Translations under genes and position numbers: made by a program | Part shown: piece by piece, positions 22,080 to 32,539 of the stretch | Position numbering within the stretch: the first letter of the stretch is position 1 | Layout of the letters: each line of letters begins with the position of its first letter | The notes under the pieces: generated by a model | Told to the model about the DNA's origin: nothing | What the model saw: only the letters and a program-made list of their open reading frames with translations | The model's database searches: none | NCBI RefSeq assembly: GCF_018219155.1 | Contig: NZ_CP056123.1 | Coordinates: forward strand, 3,977,505-4,041,504 | Reading direction: 5' to 3' | DNA from: Moritella sp. 24 | GTDB lineage: Bacteria; Pseudomonadota; Gammaproteobacteria; Enterobacterales; Moritellaceae | Length of the DNA: 64,000 nucleotides

Positions 22080-24992
22080 ATGCCCTTCCAACTTGGTCAG
22101 CGCTGGATCAGCGATACGGAATCAGAATTAGGATTAGGAACAATAGTTGCCATCGAAGGCAGAATGTTAACGCTATTATTTCCTGCAAGTGGTGAAAACC
22201 GTTTATATGCTCGTAACGAAGCGCCAATCACGCGTGTAATGTTTAATATAGGTGATCAAGTTCTCTCTCATGAGGACTGGAGTTTAACCGTTACAGAAGT
22301 GACAGAAAATTCAGGCATCATTACTTATACAGGTATTCATCAAGATACAGGTGAAGAAGTTTCATTACGTGAAACATTCCTGAATAACTTTATCAAATTT
22401 AATAAACCACAAGATCGTTTATTTGCTGGTCAAATTGATCGTATGGATCGCTTTGTTTTACGCCACCAAACATTACAACATCAATTTTCTCAGCAACAAT
22501 CTGCATTGAATGGTATTCAAGGTCCACGTGTAAGCTTGATCCCACATCAGTTACATATCGCGACTGAAGTTGGTCAGCGCCATGCTCCTCGCGTTTTACT
22601 TGCCGATGAAGTAGGTTTAGGTAAAACCATTGAAGCAGGTTTAATTATCCATCAGCAATTAACAGCTGGTCTCGCTAAACGCGTGTTGATTCTTGTACCT
22701 GAAACATTACAACACCAATGGTTAGTCGAAATGATGCGTCGTTTCAACCTACACTTTAGTATCTTTGACGAAGAACGCTGCATCGAATCACTTGCTGAAG
22801 CGGATAACCCATTTGAAACTGAACAACTCATCTTATGTAGCCTCGATTTCTTACGTAAGAAACGTCGTCGTTTTGAACAAGCTGTCGGTGCCGATTGGGA
22901 TTTATTAGTTGTTGATGAAGCACACCATCTAATATGGAGTGAAACAGAACCAAGCCGTGAATATCAGGTTGTAGAATCATTAGCGCAAAAATCGCCAGGT
23001 GTACTACTACTAACAGCAACACCTGATCAACTTGGTCATGAAAGTCATTTTGCACGTTTACGTTTATTAGATCCTAACCGCTTTTATGATTATGCAGCAT
23101 TCGTGGCTGAAGAAAATAGTTATTCTGTCATCGCAGAAGCAGCTCAAGAGCTATTAGATTCACCAATCGTGTCAGCAGAAACTGCAACATCATTAACGAC
23201 CCTATTAAGTGAAGCTGATATATCTGACAAGCTGGCTTTAATTCAAACTTCGCCAGATTCAGAAGAAGCGCAACAAGCAAAAGAATCAATCATTAGCCAA
23301 TTACTTGACCGCCATGGTACAGGTCGCTTGCTATTCCGTAATACGCGTTCTGCAATTAAAGGGTTTCCAACTCGTTGCTACAACCCGGTTTCATTAGCAC
23401 TACCAGACCAATATAAGACGTCATTAAAAGTAGCACAGATGATGAATGGCACTGCAAGTTTTGCTGAAGCTGCTCGCCGTGGTTTATATCCAGAAGAAAT
23501 CTTCCTTGAATTCGAAGGTAAAGATGCATCTTGGTGTAGTTTCGATCCTCGTGTTGAATGGTTACAAGACTTCTTATTAGCAAATAAAAACGAAAAAGTA
23601 TTAGTGATTGCAGCCAATGCTGAAACAGCTATGTCTATTGAAGAGTCACTGCGTGTTAATGAAGGTATACGTGGTACCGTATTTCATGAAGGCATGTCAA
23701 TTATCGAGCGTGATAAAGCAGGTGCTTACTTCGCTCAAGAAGATGCTGGTGCGCAAGTGTTACTTTGCTCTGAAATTGGTTCTGAAGGTCGTAACTTCCA
23801 ATTTGCACAACACCTCGTATTATTCGATTTACCACTAAACCCTGATTTATTAGAGCAACGTATTGGTCGTCTTGATCGTATCGGCCAAAAGAATGATATC
23901 AGTATTCACGTACCTTTCTTCGCAAATACAGCGCAAGATGTTTTACAAAACTGGTATCACAATGGTCTAAATGCGTTTGAATATACCTGCCCTATCGGTG
24001 GTGATATTTTCGCTGAAGTAAAAGATGAGTTACTTACTCAACTAGCAGCAAAAGAAATTGATCTAACTGCGACAGAAACCTTAATCACTGATACACGTAG
24101 TCAATACGATGCATTAAAAGCAAAAATGGAAAGTGGCCGAGACCGTTTACTCGAATTAAATTCTAATGGTTTAGGTAAGTCAGACGATATTATCGCTCAG
24201 CTAAAAACAAATGATGATAGCCCTGTATTGCCAATTTTTGCGATCCGTTTATTTGATGTTATTGGTATTAATCAAGAAGATCGCGGTGAAAACATGTTGG
24301 TATTAAAACCAACAGATCAAATGTTAGTACCAAGTCTACCGCATCTTAGTGAAGATGGTATTACAGTAACATTTGATCGTGAAACTGCATTATCTCGTGA
24401 CGATGTGCACTTCCTTACATGGGAGCACCCTTTAATTAGTGCATGTATCGAATTAATCATGACTTCAGATACAGGCTCCACTGCTGTTTCACTATTAAAA
24501 AATCCAGCGCTACCAGCAGGCACTATTTTATTAGAACTACTTTATGTCGTAGAAACATCAGCACCGTCTTATTGCCAGATTAATCGTTTCTTACCTGCAA
24601 CACCGATTCGTTTATTACTGGATAAAAACGCGAATAACTTAGCGGTAAAAGTAGATTTTGATAGTTTCAATCGTCAACTTAATGCGATTAATCGTCATGT
24701 TGCGACCAAATTAGTATCAGCATCTCAAACCGTTATTCACGACCTTATTGGTAAATCAACAGCTGTAGCTGAAGACCAAAAGCAAGCAATCACTAACGCT
24801 GCACTTGCAAGTATGCAACAACGCATGAGTGTCGAACTTGAACGTCTACAAGCATTGCAAAAGATTAACCCTAACGTACGTGATGAAGAGCTAGCATTTA
24901 TTGAAAAGCAAACGAGTGAACTCACAACGCATATTAATAATGCACAGCTAAAACTAGATGCTGTACGCTTTATCGTTGTAACACCAAGCTAA
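22080..24992 (+). CDS. rapA: RNA polymerase-associated ATPase RapA (HepA)
   Basis: RapA is a SWI/SNF-family ATPase that binds RNA polymerase and promotes its recycling after transcription. The 970-residue protein starts [20 protein letters not shown], the family start, with two N-terminal Tudor-like domains. The helicase lobes follow: [13 protein letters not shown] (Walker A, K182), VVDEAHH (DEAH, about 279-282), LLLTATP, then [13 protein letters not shown] and [12 protein letters not shown] in lobe 2. A long C-terminal region ends [11 protein letters not shown]. The frame also opens at a TTG (22062), but ATG 22080 is the conserved start, with GGAG 12 nt before it. rluA follows, as in E. coli. 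Confidence 0.97.
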   Translation: MPFQLGQRWISDTESELGLGTIVAIEGRMLTLLFPASGENRLYARNEAPITRVMFNIGDQVLSHEDWSLTVTEVTENSGIITYTGIHQDTGEEVSLRETFLNNFIKFNKPQDRLFAGQIDRMDRFVLRHQTLQHQFSQQQSALNGIQGPRVSLIPHQLHIATEVGQRHAPRVLLADEVGLGKTIEAGLIIHQQLTAGLAKRVLILVPETLQHQWLVEMMRRFNLHFSIFDEERCIESLAEADNPFETEQLILCSLDFLRKKRRRFEQAVGADWDLLVVDEAHHLIWSETEPSREYQVVESLAQKSPGVLLLTATPDQLGHESHFARLRLLDPNRFYDYAAFVAEENSYSVIAEAAQELLDSPIVSAETATSLTTLLSEADISDKLALIQTSPDSEEAQQAKESIISQLLDRHGTGRLLFRNTRSAIKGFPTRCYNPVSLALPDQYKTSLKVAQMMNGTASFAEAARRGLYPEEIFLEFEGKDASWCSFDPRVEWLQDFLLANKNEKVLVIAANAETAMSIEESLRVNEGIRGTVFHEGMSIIERDKAGAYFAQEDAGAQVLLCSEIGSEGRNFQFAQHLVLFDLPLNPDLLEQRIGRLDRIGQKNDISIHVPFFANTAQDVLQNWYHNGLNAFEYTCPIGGDIFAEVKDELLTQLAAKEIDLTATETLITDTRSQYDALKAKMESGRDRLLELNSNGLGKSDDIIAQLKTNDDSPVLPIFAIRLFDVIGINQEDRGENMLVLKPTDQMLVPSLPHLSEDGITVTFDRETALSRDDVHFLTWEHPLISACIELIMTSDTGSTAVSLLKNPALPAGTILLELLYVVETSAPSYCQINRFLPATPIRLLLDKNANNLAVKVDFDSFNRQLNAINRHVATKLVSASQTVIHDLIGKSTAVAEDQKQAITNAALASMQQRMSVELERLQALQKINPNVRDEELAFIEKQTSELTTHINNAQLKLDAVRFIVVTPS

Positions 24993-25019
24993 TAAAAACA
25001 CATTATAATTAAAATCAAT

Positions 25020-25050
25020 AAAGGGGTTAATTTCGGTTAACCCCTTTATT
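25020..25050 (+). terminator. Intrinsic terminator of rapA
   Basis: AAGGGGTTAA pairs with TTAACCCCTT around a TTTCGG loop and is followed by TATTATT. It lies 28 nt past the rapA stop and separates rapA from rluA. Confidence 0.85.
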
Positions 25051-25109
25051 ATTAATAAATGATATTTAAAGCTTCAACCCACATTTCTTCATCATATTGT
25101 ATTCATTCT

Positions 25110-25805
25110 ATGTCAAATTTTATTTATGCTCCGCCACAACAACCTTGGTTAGACATTATTTATCAAGACGATGCCATTATTGTTTTAAATAAACCAAGTG
25201 GGCTATTGAGTGTACCAGGGCGATTACCTGAACATAACGACAGTATTGCCAGCCGTGTGCAAGAGCAATTCCCCACCGCAACGATTGTACACCGCTTAGA
25301 TATGTGTACGTCTGGCGTTATATTAATGGCATTAACGAAAGCGGCACAAAGTCATATTAGTCGCCAATTTCAGCAGCGTTCAACATCAAAATATTATTAC
25401 GCGCGTTTAGAAGGCGTTCCAACGGCAAATAATGGCAGTATTGATTTACCACTACGTTGCGACTGGCCAAATAGACCAAGGCAAATGGTTGACTTTATTG
25501 ACGGAAAGTCCGCTTTAACACATTGGAACATCATTTCAAAACAGCAAATCACGGATGAGAATAACGACACATATCTTGAAAGTGCGACCGTACTATTAAA
25601 ACCAGTGACAGGCCGTTCACATCAACTGCGAGTGCATATGCTTGCCTTAGGCACTCCTATTTTAGGTGATGAACTGTATGCATCGGCACAAGGTGTCGCG
25701 GCCGCAGAACATTTACAATTACATGCTGCCATGTTAGAAATTGACCACCCTTTGACCGAAGAAAAAATACAATTTAAAGTCAAACCGCCCTTTTCAATCG
25801 ATTAA
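25110..25805 (+). CDS. rluA: Dual-specificity 23S rRNA/tRNA pseudouridine synthase RluA
   Basis: RluA makes pseudouridine at 23S rRNA position 746 and at position 32 of several tRNAs. The 231 residues start MSNFIYAPPQQPWLDIIYQDD, matching E. coli RluA, although the frame is open 17 codons upstream to 25059. The catalytic aspartate is in VHRLDMCTSG (about 65-74). PITGRSHQLRVHM-like residues (KPVTGRSHQLRVHMLALG) and the final LLHAEML-like block (LQLHAAMLEIDHP) are conserved. It lies just after the rapA terminator and 25 bp before the DUF3530-like gene. Confidence 0.95.
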   Translation: MSNFIYAPPQQPWLDIIYQDDAIIVLNKPSGLLSVPGRLPEHNDSIASRVQEQFPTATIVHRLDMCTSGVILMALTKAAQSHISRQFQQRSTSKYYYARLEGVPTANNGSIDLPLRCDWPNRPRQMVDFIDGKSALTHWNIISKQQITDENNDTYLESATVLLKPVTGRSHQLRVHMLALGTPILGDELYASAQGVAAAEHLQLHAAMLEIDHPLTEEKIQFKVKPPFSID

Positions 25806-25830
25806 CACTGATTATTTTTAGGAATTATAA

Positions 25831-26637
25831 ATGTTTAAGTCTATCGTATTATTACTTTTATTAGCCTTGCCATTACATGCAAAAGACGCAGTAAAAGAGG
25901 ACGAGCAGACTAATAATACGGATAAGCCAACACTTACATTCCCAGTTTCACAGCAACGCGTATTTGATCAAGATTTAACAAAATACTACGATGCAGATGA
26001 GGTAGCGTGGCTAGGTGATAAAGATACGCGATTTTTAACATTATGGCGTGAACAAACTACCGCAAAAGTAACAGGAACAACCTGGATTTTCCCCGATACT
26101 TACACCTCTGCAAATAATCCGAATATTATCCAAACACTGCGCTATAAACTGACTGATAAAGGTTTACATACTTACTCGATATCCCCACTAAGCCAACGAT
26201 TAAATTCCGAACAAGCAGAACAACGTTTACAAGCCCAATTACGGATCCTACAAGAAAAAATAGTCAGTCAAGATGGTAAGCGCTTACTTATCTTGCAGGG
26301 TGCTAATTCTCAGGCGATGATAAATATATTAATCAATAACCCTGACGTGTTTGTTGACGCGATTGTATTACTCAGTGCACACAGTCCAACAACGGAGTTA
26401 GCATCTCAATTAAACGAGCAAATAAATCAATTGAAAACACCAATCCTGGATCTATTTTCACAGACGGACAGTTTAGCCATTATTGATGAGGCAAGATTAA
26501 GAAAAACGAGTGCACGGCGTGTCAACAATATCAATTATCGACAAACTGTAGTAATCGGATTACAAGGACAAGTTGAAACACAAATCGCAACCAGCCAAAT
26601 AATTTATGGCTGGCTGGTTAAGCTGGGCTGGTATTAA
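25831..26637 (+). CDS. DUF3530-like predicted exported alpha/beta-hydrolase-fold protein
   Basis: I recognise this only as resembling the uncharacterised DUF3530 family found near rluA and djlA in marine gammaproteobacteria. It has 268 residues. A signal peptide (MFKSIVLLLLLALPLHA) predicts export. Next come a variable acidic linker, a WREQTTAKVTGTTWIFPDTYTSANNPNIIQTLRYKLTDKG block and a segment LLILQGANSQAMINILIN. That last segment is where an alpha/beta hydrolase would have a GxSxG elbow, but the motif is absent. The C-terminal portion resembles the end of a hydrolase fold (PILDLFSQTDSLAI). It probably shares transcription with rluA. Its stop shares TTAA with the convergent djlA stop. Confidence 0.75.
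   Translation: MFKSIVLLLLLALPLHAKDAVKEDEQTNNTDKPTLTFPVSQQRVFDQDLTKYYDADEVAWLGDKDTRFLTLWREQTTAKVTGTTWIFPDTYTSANNPNIIQTLRYKLTDKGLHTYSISPLSQRLNSEQAEQRLQAQLRILQEKIVSQDGKRLLILQGANSQAMINILINNPDVFVDAIVLLSAHSPTTELASQLNEQINQLKTPILDLFSQTDSLAIIDEARLRKTSARRVNNINYRQTVVIGLQGQVETQIATSQIIYGWLVKLGWY
26589..26619. repeat. Hairpin inside the 3' end of the DUF3530-like gene
   Basis: AACCAGCCA (26589-26597) and TGGCTGGTT (26611-26619) are perfectly complementary around a 13-nt loop. For djlA transcription it falls 15 nt past the stop, so it may act as a terminator embedded in the neighbouring gene, although the following T content is weak. Confidence 0.45.
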
Positions 26638-27425
26638 CGCATTTTTCTTGATTCTTTAACTAAATCGTAAGCACCTTGAATATCTTGGGCTTTTTCCTTA
26701 GCAATTATCATCATCTCTTCAGGTAAACCTTTAGATACTAACTTATCTGGATGATGCTCATTCATCAGCTTACGATAAGCACGTTTAATGGTTTTATCAT
26801 CATCTTCAGCTGTTACACCTAATTGTTGATACGCATTCGTTAATGCTTCTTCACGACTGACTTTACTACCATGACGATGAGAACGTATTTCAGCTTCCAT
26901 CATACGTAGTAAATTATCCATATCTTGGGTCGTGACACCTAAGATTGAACCAATGCGATGAAGGATAGTGCGTTCAGCATCTGATAACTCATGATCAGCA
27001 AAAGCCGCTTGAATTTGAATTTCAAGGAACATTTTAATCAGATCACGACGTAGCACACTCACACGACGAAAGTCTCTAACCGTTTGCTCTAAGGGAAAAT
27101 CAGCCGACTTACCTTGATTAAATGACGCTTGAGCAGCGCGACGCGTTTCACCGGTCAACTGCATACGGTCCATAAGCTGTGTTGCAACATGAATTTCAGC
27201 TTCGGTAACATGACCATCCGCTTTTGCCATGTGTCCCATCACTGAAAATGACGTATGTAAAAATATATCCTGACGCTTATGCGCAGCAGGTCGTGTATCA
27301 ATACCAAGTCGAGGACCAAATTGACGTTTTAATATCGAGCCAACCCAGACCATAAAGATCGCACCAAAAAATCCACCAAACTTCATACCAATGGCGAATA
27401 ATAAAATGTAAAACAACATATTCAT
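26634..27425 (-). CDS. djlA: Membrane-anchored DnaK co-chaperone DjlA
   Basis: DjlA is an inner-membrane J-protein that stimulates DnaK. An N-terminal glycine-rich membrane segment (MLFYILLFAIGMKFGGFFGAIFMVW) is followed by a TerB-like helical domain (VMGHMAKADGHVTEAEIHVATQLMDRM, FLEIQIQAAFADHEL). A C-terminal J domain contains HPD in NEHHPDKLVSKG. The frame is open to a TTG at 27440, but ATG 27425 is the better start. The length of about 263 residues is usual. It is divergent from lptD, as in E. coli. Confidence 0.95.
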   Translation of the reverse strand: MNMLFYILLFAIGMKFGGFFGAIFMVWVGSILKRQFGPRLGIDTRPAAHKRQDIFLHTSFSVMGHMAKADGHVTEAEIHVATQLMDRMQLTGETRRAAQASFNQGKSADFPLEQTVRDFRRVSVLRRDLIKMFLEIQIQAAFADHELSDAERTILHRIGSILGVTTQDMDNLLRMMEAEIRSHRHGSKVSREEALTNAYQQLGVTAEDDDKTIKRAYRKLMNEHHPDKLVSKGLPEEMMIIAKEKAQDIQGAYDLVKESRKMR

Positions 27426-27603
27426 AAAAGTAGCTACCAAGCAAAAATGACATATATTTATATAAGATTTGTATTATGGCTGTTTAAAATGTAACAAATC
27501 AATCAATCTCATCATCTTTTTACAGGTTTAAGGGATAAAACCAGCCATTAAATGGTCTATCGCTGTAATATGCATTATTATATTCAGCTATTTTTAAATT
27601 TGA

Positions 27604-29988
27604 ATGAAATTATCGATGACAAAATGGATTGTTAACATGCGCCTTTTTACCTTATTTTCAACACTCAGCAGTGTCATATTCTCAGCGAGCGCAACAACAC
27701 TTATTACAAATGACGATGGTTCTTCAACGGTTATCACTAAATCTGCAATGGAACTAGCCTCAGCAGATCTATTTAATCAATGCTATTCGCATGTACCACC
27801 AGTAAAACCACCCGTTGCAAATACCACCGATTCTCAACGGATCCAGTTGCTTTCAAATAATGCATCGGTAATTCAAGGCAACAAGGCTGTCTTTAGCGGC
27901 AAAGTTAATTTCACTCAAGGAAATCGAGAGCTATCTGCAGATGAAGTCATCCTTTATCAACTCACGAACATCCTTACAGCTGAAGGTAATGTCGTCTTAG
28001 CTGATACGACATCCACAATTAAAGGCCAAAGTTTAAAGGCGAACTTAGATACTAAAGACGCAGAGCTATCGCAAGTTGAATATTTATTGAATGGCGAAGC
28101 TGGTAACGGCCAAGCTAAAAAAATATATATCACAGATAGCGGTGACAGTATTTTAATGCAGCGTTCGACTTATACTGAGTGTCCGACAGGCGATAATAGC
28201 TGGGTATTACGTGCATCAGCTATCGACATTGATAACGTAGATGAATCAGCTGAAGCGTATAATGCAACCCTGTATTTTAAAGACGTGCCTATTTTCTATA
28301 TGCCGTATTTTACCTATCCTATCTCAAATAAACGCCGTAGTGGTTTACTCTTCCCGTCATTTGAAAGCTCTCTAGAGAACGGGATCACTTATTCTCAGCC
28401 AATATACTGGAATATAGCCCCTAACTATGACATGGAAATTATTCCGACCTATATGTCAGAGCGCGGGCTAGAATTAACGACTAAGTTCAGATATTTAATC
28501 GATGGACAACAAGGTAATATCAATGTTGAATACCTTGCTAATGACAAAAAAACCAATACAGATCGTAGCTTGTACCACTGGAGCCATAACGGTAATTTTA
28601 ACGATAACTTAAGTGTGTCAGCGAACTACACAAAAGTAAGTGATGATAATTATTTTGAAGATCTAAATGCTTCTGCAGGTTCTCGAGATAGTAATACGTT
28701 ACTTCAAACAGCCGCTATTAATTACAATACAGATAATACAGCATCAGAAATTGAAGTCCGAGGTTTTCAAATTTTAAACGACTATTCTGATGTCGCACCG
28801 CATAAAGTATTACCTAAGATTTCTTTTAATGGCTACAAAGATTTCGGCCAAACTCCTATAGAATTATCTGTCTATAGTGAAATAACCAACTTTACGCATG
28901 ACAATAGCAAAATGTACAGCGCCATACGTAGCCATATTGAACCTGCAATTAGTTTCCCTTATCAACGTCCTGAAGGATTTGCGGTTGCCGAGTTTAAATT
29001 ACCAATGACTTATTACAGCCAATCATTTGATAGTAATGGTGACTTTGCAAATGGCTACAAAGGTGAGTTAGAAGAGCAAGTGGTTCGTGTTATCCCCACT
29101 GCAAGGCTACATGCTGGTTTAAACTTTGAACGTGAGGCAACTTGGTTTAGTAACTCGTTAACACAGACCCTAGAACCGCAAATACAGTATTTATACATCC
29201 CGCATGAAAACCAAGATAATATTGGTATTTATGATTCAGCGATTATGCAGCAAGATTTCTTAGGCCTGTTTCGAGACCGAGAATACAGTGGCCTAGATCG
29301 TATTGCCGAAACCAACCAAATCACCTTCGGTCTTACAAGTCGAGTCTATGATGCAATAGGAAGTGAAAGATTCAGATTAGCGCTAGGGCAAATTATTTAT
29401 TTTGACGACACAACAGTCGGTGCAGAAGTGAATGACCCATCGACAGTCACCTCATCAAGTTTTGTGCTAGAAACCGACGTTAAGATCAGTGACAACCTAT
29501 TATTTAACAATAGCGTAGAGTATGCCGTTGATGATAATAAGATAAGTCGTTCTGATGCCGCAATTGAATACCGTTTCGATCAAGGTCAGCGTATACAATT
29601 TAACTATCGCTATATTGAAGATACAGCTTCTATATTAGAAGACGAAAATAAAGAAATTAATTCAAGAATAAACCAAATTGGTTCTAAGTTTATATTACCG
29701 ATTAATCATCAATGGGATATGGGCGCGAGCTATTACTACGATGTTGAAAATGAAATAACACAAGATGCCTTTGTTGGTATTAAGTATGAGTCATGCTGCT
29801 GGGCGATTCGCCTCGATTATGGCTATCGTTTGAAAAATCATAATACGAATACCAATGAAACAACCTTTGATCGTGGTCCAACATTGATGTTTGAACTGAA
29901 AGGTCTTGGCGGTATTGGTAATGATATGAACAACATCGGTACATCAAGTTTATTTGAATACGGTGAACCATTCCAATTACGTAAATAG
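27604..29988 (+). CDS. lptD: LPS-assembly outer-membrane protein LptD
   Basis: LptD, with LptE, inserts lipopolysaccharide into the outer leaflet. The 794 residues begin with a signal peptide (cleavage near SASA). An OstA-like beta-jellyroll domain follows (about 85-200, SNNASVIQGNKAVFSGKVNF), then a large beta-barrel. Conserved cysteines needed for the inter-domain disulfides are visible at FNQCYSH, TECPTGDN and ESCCWAIRLDYG. ATGs at 27616 and 27637 are alternative starts; all give a signal peptide, and none has a good ribosome-binding site. surA follows 257 bp downstream. Confidence 0.96.
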   Translation: MKLSMTKWIVNMRLFTLFSTLSSVIFSASATTLITNDDGSSTVITKSAMELASADLFNQCYSHVPPVKPPVANTTDSQRIQLLSNNASVIQGNKAVFSGKVNFTQGNRELSADEVILYQLTNILTAEGNVVLADTTSTIKGQSLKANLDTKDAELSQVEYLLNGEAGNGQAKKIYITDSGDSILMQRSTYTECPTGDNSWVLRASAIDIDNVDESAEAYNATLYFKDVPIFYMPYFTYPISNKRRSGLLFPSFESSLENGITYSQPIYWNIAPNYDMEIIPTYMSERGLELTTKFRYLIDGQQGNINVEYLANDKKTNTDRSLYHWSHNGNFNDNLSVSANYTKVSDDNYFEDLNASAGSRDSNTLLQTAAINYNTDNTASEIEVRGFQILNDYSDVAPHKVLPKISFNGYKDFGQTPIELSVYSEITNFTHDNSKMYSAIRSHIEPAISFPYQRPEGFAVAEFKLPMTYYSQSFDSNGDFANGYKGELEEQVVRVIPTARLHAGLNFEREATWFSNSLTQTLEPQIQYLYIPHENQDNIGIYDSAIMQQDFLGLFRDREYSGLDRIAETNQITFGLTSRVYDAIGSERFRLALGQIIYFDDTTVGAEVNDPSTVTSSSFVLETDVKISDNLLFNNSVEYAVDDNKISRSDAAIEYRFDQGQRIQFNYRYIEDTASILEDENKEINSRINQIGSKFILPINHQWDMGASYYYDVENEITQDAFVGIKYESCCWAIRLDYGYRLKNHNTNTNETTFDRGPTLMFELKGLGGIGNDMNNIGTSSLFEYGEPFQLRK

Positions 29989-30019
29989 GCTTGGTTTATA
30001 AATAGATACATGTCGAACA

Positions 30020-30062
30020 TGATAACCGCTATAAATAGTTTAACTAAATACAGCGGTTATCA
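30020..30062. repeat. Inverted repeat between lptD and surA
   Basis: Perfect 11-bp arms (TGATAACCGCT at 30020-30030 and its complement at 30052-30062) enclose a 21-nt loop with its own TAGTT/AACTA mini-stem. There is no following T-run. It starts 32 nt past the lptD stop and could stabilise the lptD message or mark an operon boundary. Confidence 0.55.
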
Positions 30063-30245
30063 GTTGAATGATGATTTACACCCCATGAAGATTGCATTGA
30101 AACCCTGACAAGGTATACTTCCGCTTACTTTTTAGCCTCGGTTTTCATAAAACGACACAATCCTCACATTTCCCGTGGTAAAAATTGATAATTTTCAGCC
30201 TACTGCTGTCTCAGTTATAGTCGATATTGAATAGGAATTCATAAA

Positions 30246-31544
30246 GTGATTAAAAAAGTGCTTAAGACTCTATTATCTGGAGTCATAGTTGTAACGAGTT
30301 GGCAAGCTCAGGCAGAGCTAACGAAGCTTGATGAAGTCATTGCGATTGTTAATGAAGAAGTCATTTTAGCAAGTGATGTCAACGCATTAACTAGCTCGGT
30401 AAAAAAACGAGCGACGCAAGCAGGGCAAACCTTACCAGCGCAAGATGTACTGACACAGCAAGCGTTAGATAAGCTCATCATTGACAGTTTACAGCTGCAA
30501 ATGGCAAAAAAGATGGGTATGCGTATTAGCAATGCTCAACTTGAAGATACATTAAATAACGTTGCAAAAGGTAATAATCAAACTGTTGAACAGCTACGTC
30601 AAAGTGTTGTCGCAGATGGTGGTAACTTTAACAATTATAAAGAAGATCTTCGAATCCAAATATTAACCAACGAAGTACAACGCATGCAAATGCGTCGTCG
30701 TATTACTATTTCAGATCAAGACGTTGATAATTTATTAGCCATTATTAACGAACAAGGTCAAAAAAATCTACAATACCGTGTTAATCATATCATGCTGCGT
30801 GTTCCTAACGAGGCTGATAATGCCACGATGGAAAAGCTACAGGCTAAAATTGCAGATATACAAACACAGGTCGACGCAGGTAAACCATTCTCCGATCTTG
30901 CATTAGCACTTTCTGCTGGTCCAAAGGCGCTTGATGGCGGTGATTGGGGGTGGATGAATATTAATGAAATGCCAACGCTATTTGCCGAAGCTGTCACGAA
31001 TGCGAAAAAAGGCGATATTATCGGTCCTATCCGCAGCAGCGCTGGTTTACATATTATTAAAGTTGCCGATATGCGCGGTGTTGAAACCGTATTAACAAAA
31101 GAAGTTAATGCACGTCATATTCTGATTAAACCATCTGTTATTTTAAGTGATGACAAAGCGAAATCATTATTAAACGAATACTTAACTCGCATTAAATCAG
31201 GTGACGCAGAGTTTTCAGATCTTGCTAAAGCTTATTCAGATGATACAGGCTCTGCAGTAAAAGGCGGTGAGCTTGGTTGGGCAGATCCAAATATCTATGT
31301 GCCAGCATTTAAATTAGCACTGAAAGATTTGAAAAAAGGTGAAATTAGTTCTGCATTCCGCTCTAGCCATGGTTGGCATATAGTGCAACTCATTGATAGA
31401 CGTACACAAGACACAACAGATAAAGCAAATCGCCAAAAAGCATGGCAATTGTTGTATAATCGTCGTGCCGCAGAAGAAAGCCAAGCTTGGTTGAATGAAT
31501 TAAAACAAGAAGCTTATATTCGTATTTTAGATAATGAATCGTAA
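30246..31544 (+). CDS. surA: Periplasmic peptidyl-prolyl isomerase/chaperone SurA
   Basis: SurA escorts unfolded outer-membrane proteins such as LptD to the BAM complex. It has 432 residues (E. coli 428). A GTG start has AGGA about 9 nt upstream, and a signal peptide ends near WQAQA. A helical chaperone domain ([21 protein letters not shown]) is followed by two parvulin domains (about 180-280, [10 protein letters not shown]; and 290-395, [10 protein letters not shown]) and a short C-terminal helix. Both parvulin domains appear intact. It heads the surA-pdxA-rsmA-apaG-apaH cluster. Confidence 0.97.
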   Translation: MIKKVLKTLLSGVIVVTSWQAQAELTKLDEVIAIVNEEVILASDVNALTSSVKKRATQAGQTLPAQDVLTQQALDKLIIDSLQLQMAKKMGMRISNAQLEDTLNNVAKGNNQTVEQLRQSVVADGGNFNNYKEDLRIQILTNEVQRMQMRRRITISDQDVDNLLAIINEQGQKNLQYRVNHIMLRVPNEADNATMEKLQAKIADIQTQVDAGKPFSDLALALSAGPKALDGGDWGWMNINEMPTLFAEAVTNAKKGDIIGPIRSSAGLHIIKVADMRGVETVLTKEVNARHILIKPSVILSDDKAKSLLNEYLTRIKSGDAEFSDLAKAYSDDTGSAVKGGELGWADPNIYVPAFKLALKDLKKGEISSAFRSSHGWHIVQLIDRRTQDTTDKANRQKAWQLLYNRRAAEESQAWLNELKQEAYIRILDNES

Positions 31545-31555
31545 CAGGTGGAAAT

Positions 31556-32539
31556 GTGACTCATCGAATAGCAATAACACCAGGTGAGCCAGCTGGCATC
31601 GGCCCAGACCTCGTACTAGAACTGACTAAACAAGACTGGCCGGTAGAGCTAGTGCTTTGTGCAGACCCAGTACTCATTTTAGACCGTGCAAAAGCGCTTG
31701 GAAAATCGATTGAATTAATCGATTATGATCCAAATACGCCAGCACAGCCACAACGCGCTGGCACGCTAACTATCGCGCCAATGAAAATGGCTGCTCCGGC
31801 TATTCCGGGTAAACTTGATGAAATGAATGGCCGCTATGTATTAGATACTCTGCAATTTGCATGTGAAAAAAACATGTCAGCAGAGTTTAGCGCCGTTGTA
31901 ACAGGCCCTGTTAATAAAGGCATCATTAATAAAGCCGGTGTCTCTTTCAGTGGCCATACCGAGTTTTTTGCTCAACAATCAGAAACAGCTGATGTCGTGA
32001 TGCTACTGGCAACGACAGGTTTACGTGTTGCACTAGTCACAACGCATATTCCATTAGCATACGTGGCAAAAGCTATCACCGAAGAACGATTAAGTAATAT
32101 TATTCGTATTCTTCATTCTGAGATGAAAAAGAAATTTGGTATTGAACGACCAAAAATTTATGTGTGTGGATTAAACCCACACGCAGGCGAAGATGGACAT
32201 CTAGGTCGTGAAGAGATTGAAATTATCTCTCCGACGTTAATGAAACTTCGTGATGAGGGAATGGATTTAACAGGCCCCCTCCCTGCTGATACCTTGTTCC
32301 AACCTAAGTATCTTGACGATGCTGACGTTGTACTCGCAATGTATCACGACCAAGGATTACCGGTATTGAAATCGGTTGGTTTTGGCAGCTCGGTAAATAT
32401 TACCTTAGGCTTACCTTTTATCCGTACATCAGTTGATCACGGTACTGCAATTGAACTTGCAGGAACTGGAACAGCCGATGCCGGCAGTATGTTTACAGCA
32501 GTAAACCAAGCAATAGAAATGGTAGAGAAAAACGCATGA
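31556..32539 (+). CDS. pdxA: 4-hydroxythreonine-4-phosphate dehydrogenase PdxA
   Basis: PdxA oxidises 4-phosphohydroxy-L-threonine with NAD in the pyridoxal phosphate pathway. The 327 residues carry [13 protein letters not shown] at the start and the conserved TGPVNK and [10 protein letters not shown] segments. Metal-ligand histidines lie in [17 protein letters not shown] and VDHGTA. The GTG start has AGGTGG just upstream and lies 11 bp after surA. Its end overlaps rsmA by 4 bp (ATGA), indicating translational coupling. Confidence 0.97.
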   Translation: MTHRIAITPGEPAGIGPDLVLELTKQDWPVELVLCADPVLILDRAKALGKSIELIDYDPNTPAQPQRAGTLTIAPMKMAAPAIPGKLDEMNGRYVLDTLQFACEKNMSAEFSAVVTGPVNKGIINKAGVSFSGHTEFFAQQSETADVVMLLATTGLRVALVTTHIPLAYVAKAITEERLSNIIRILHSEMKKKFGIERPKIYVCGLNPHAGEDGHLGREEIEIISPTLMKLRDEGMDLTGPLPADTLFQPKYLDDADVVLAMYHDQGLPVLKSVGFGSSVNITLGLPFIRTSVDHGTAIELAGTGTADAGSMFTAVNQAIEMVEKNA

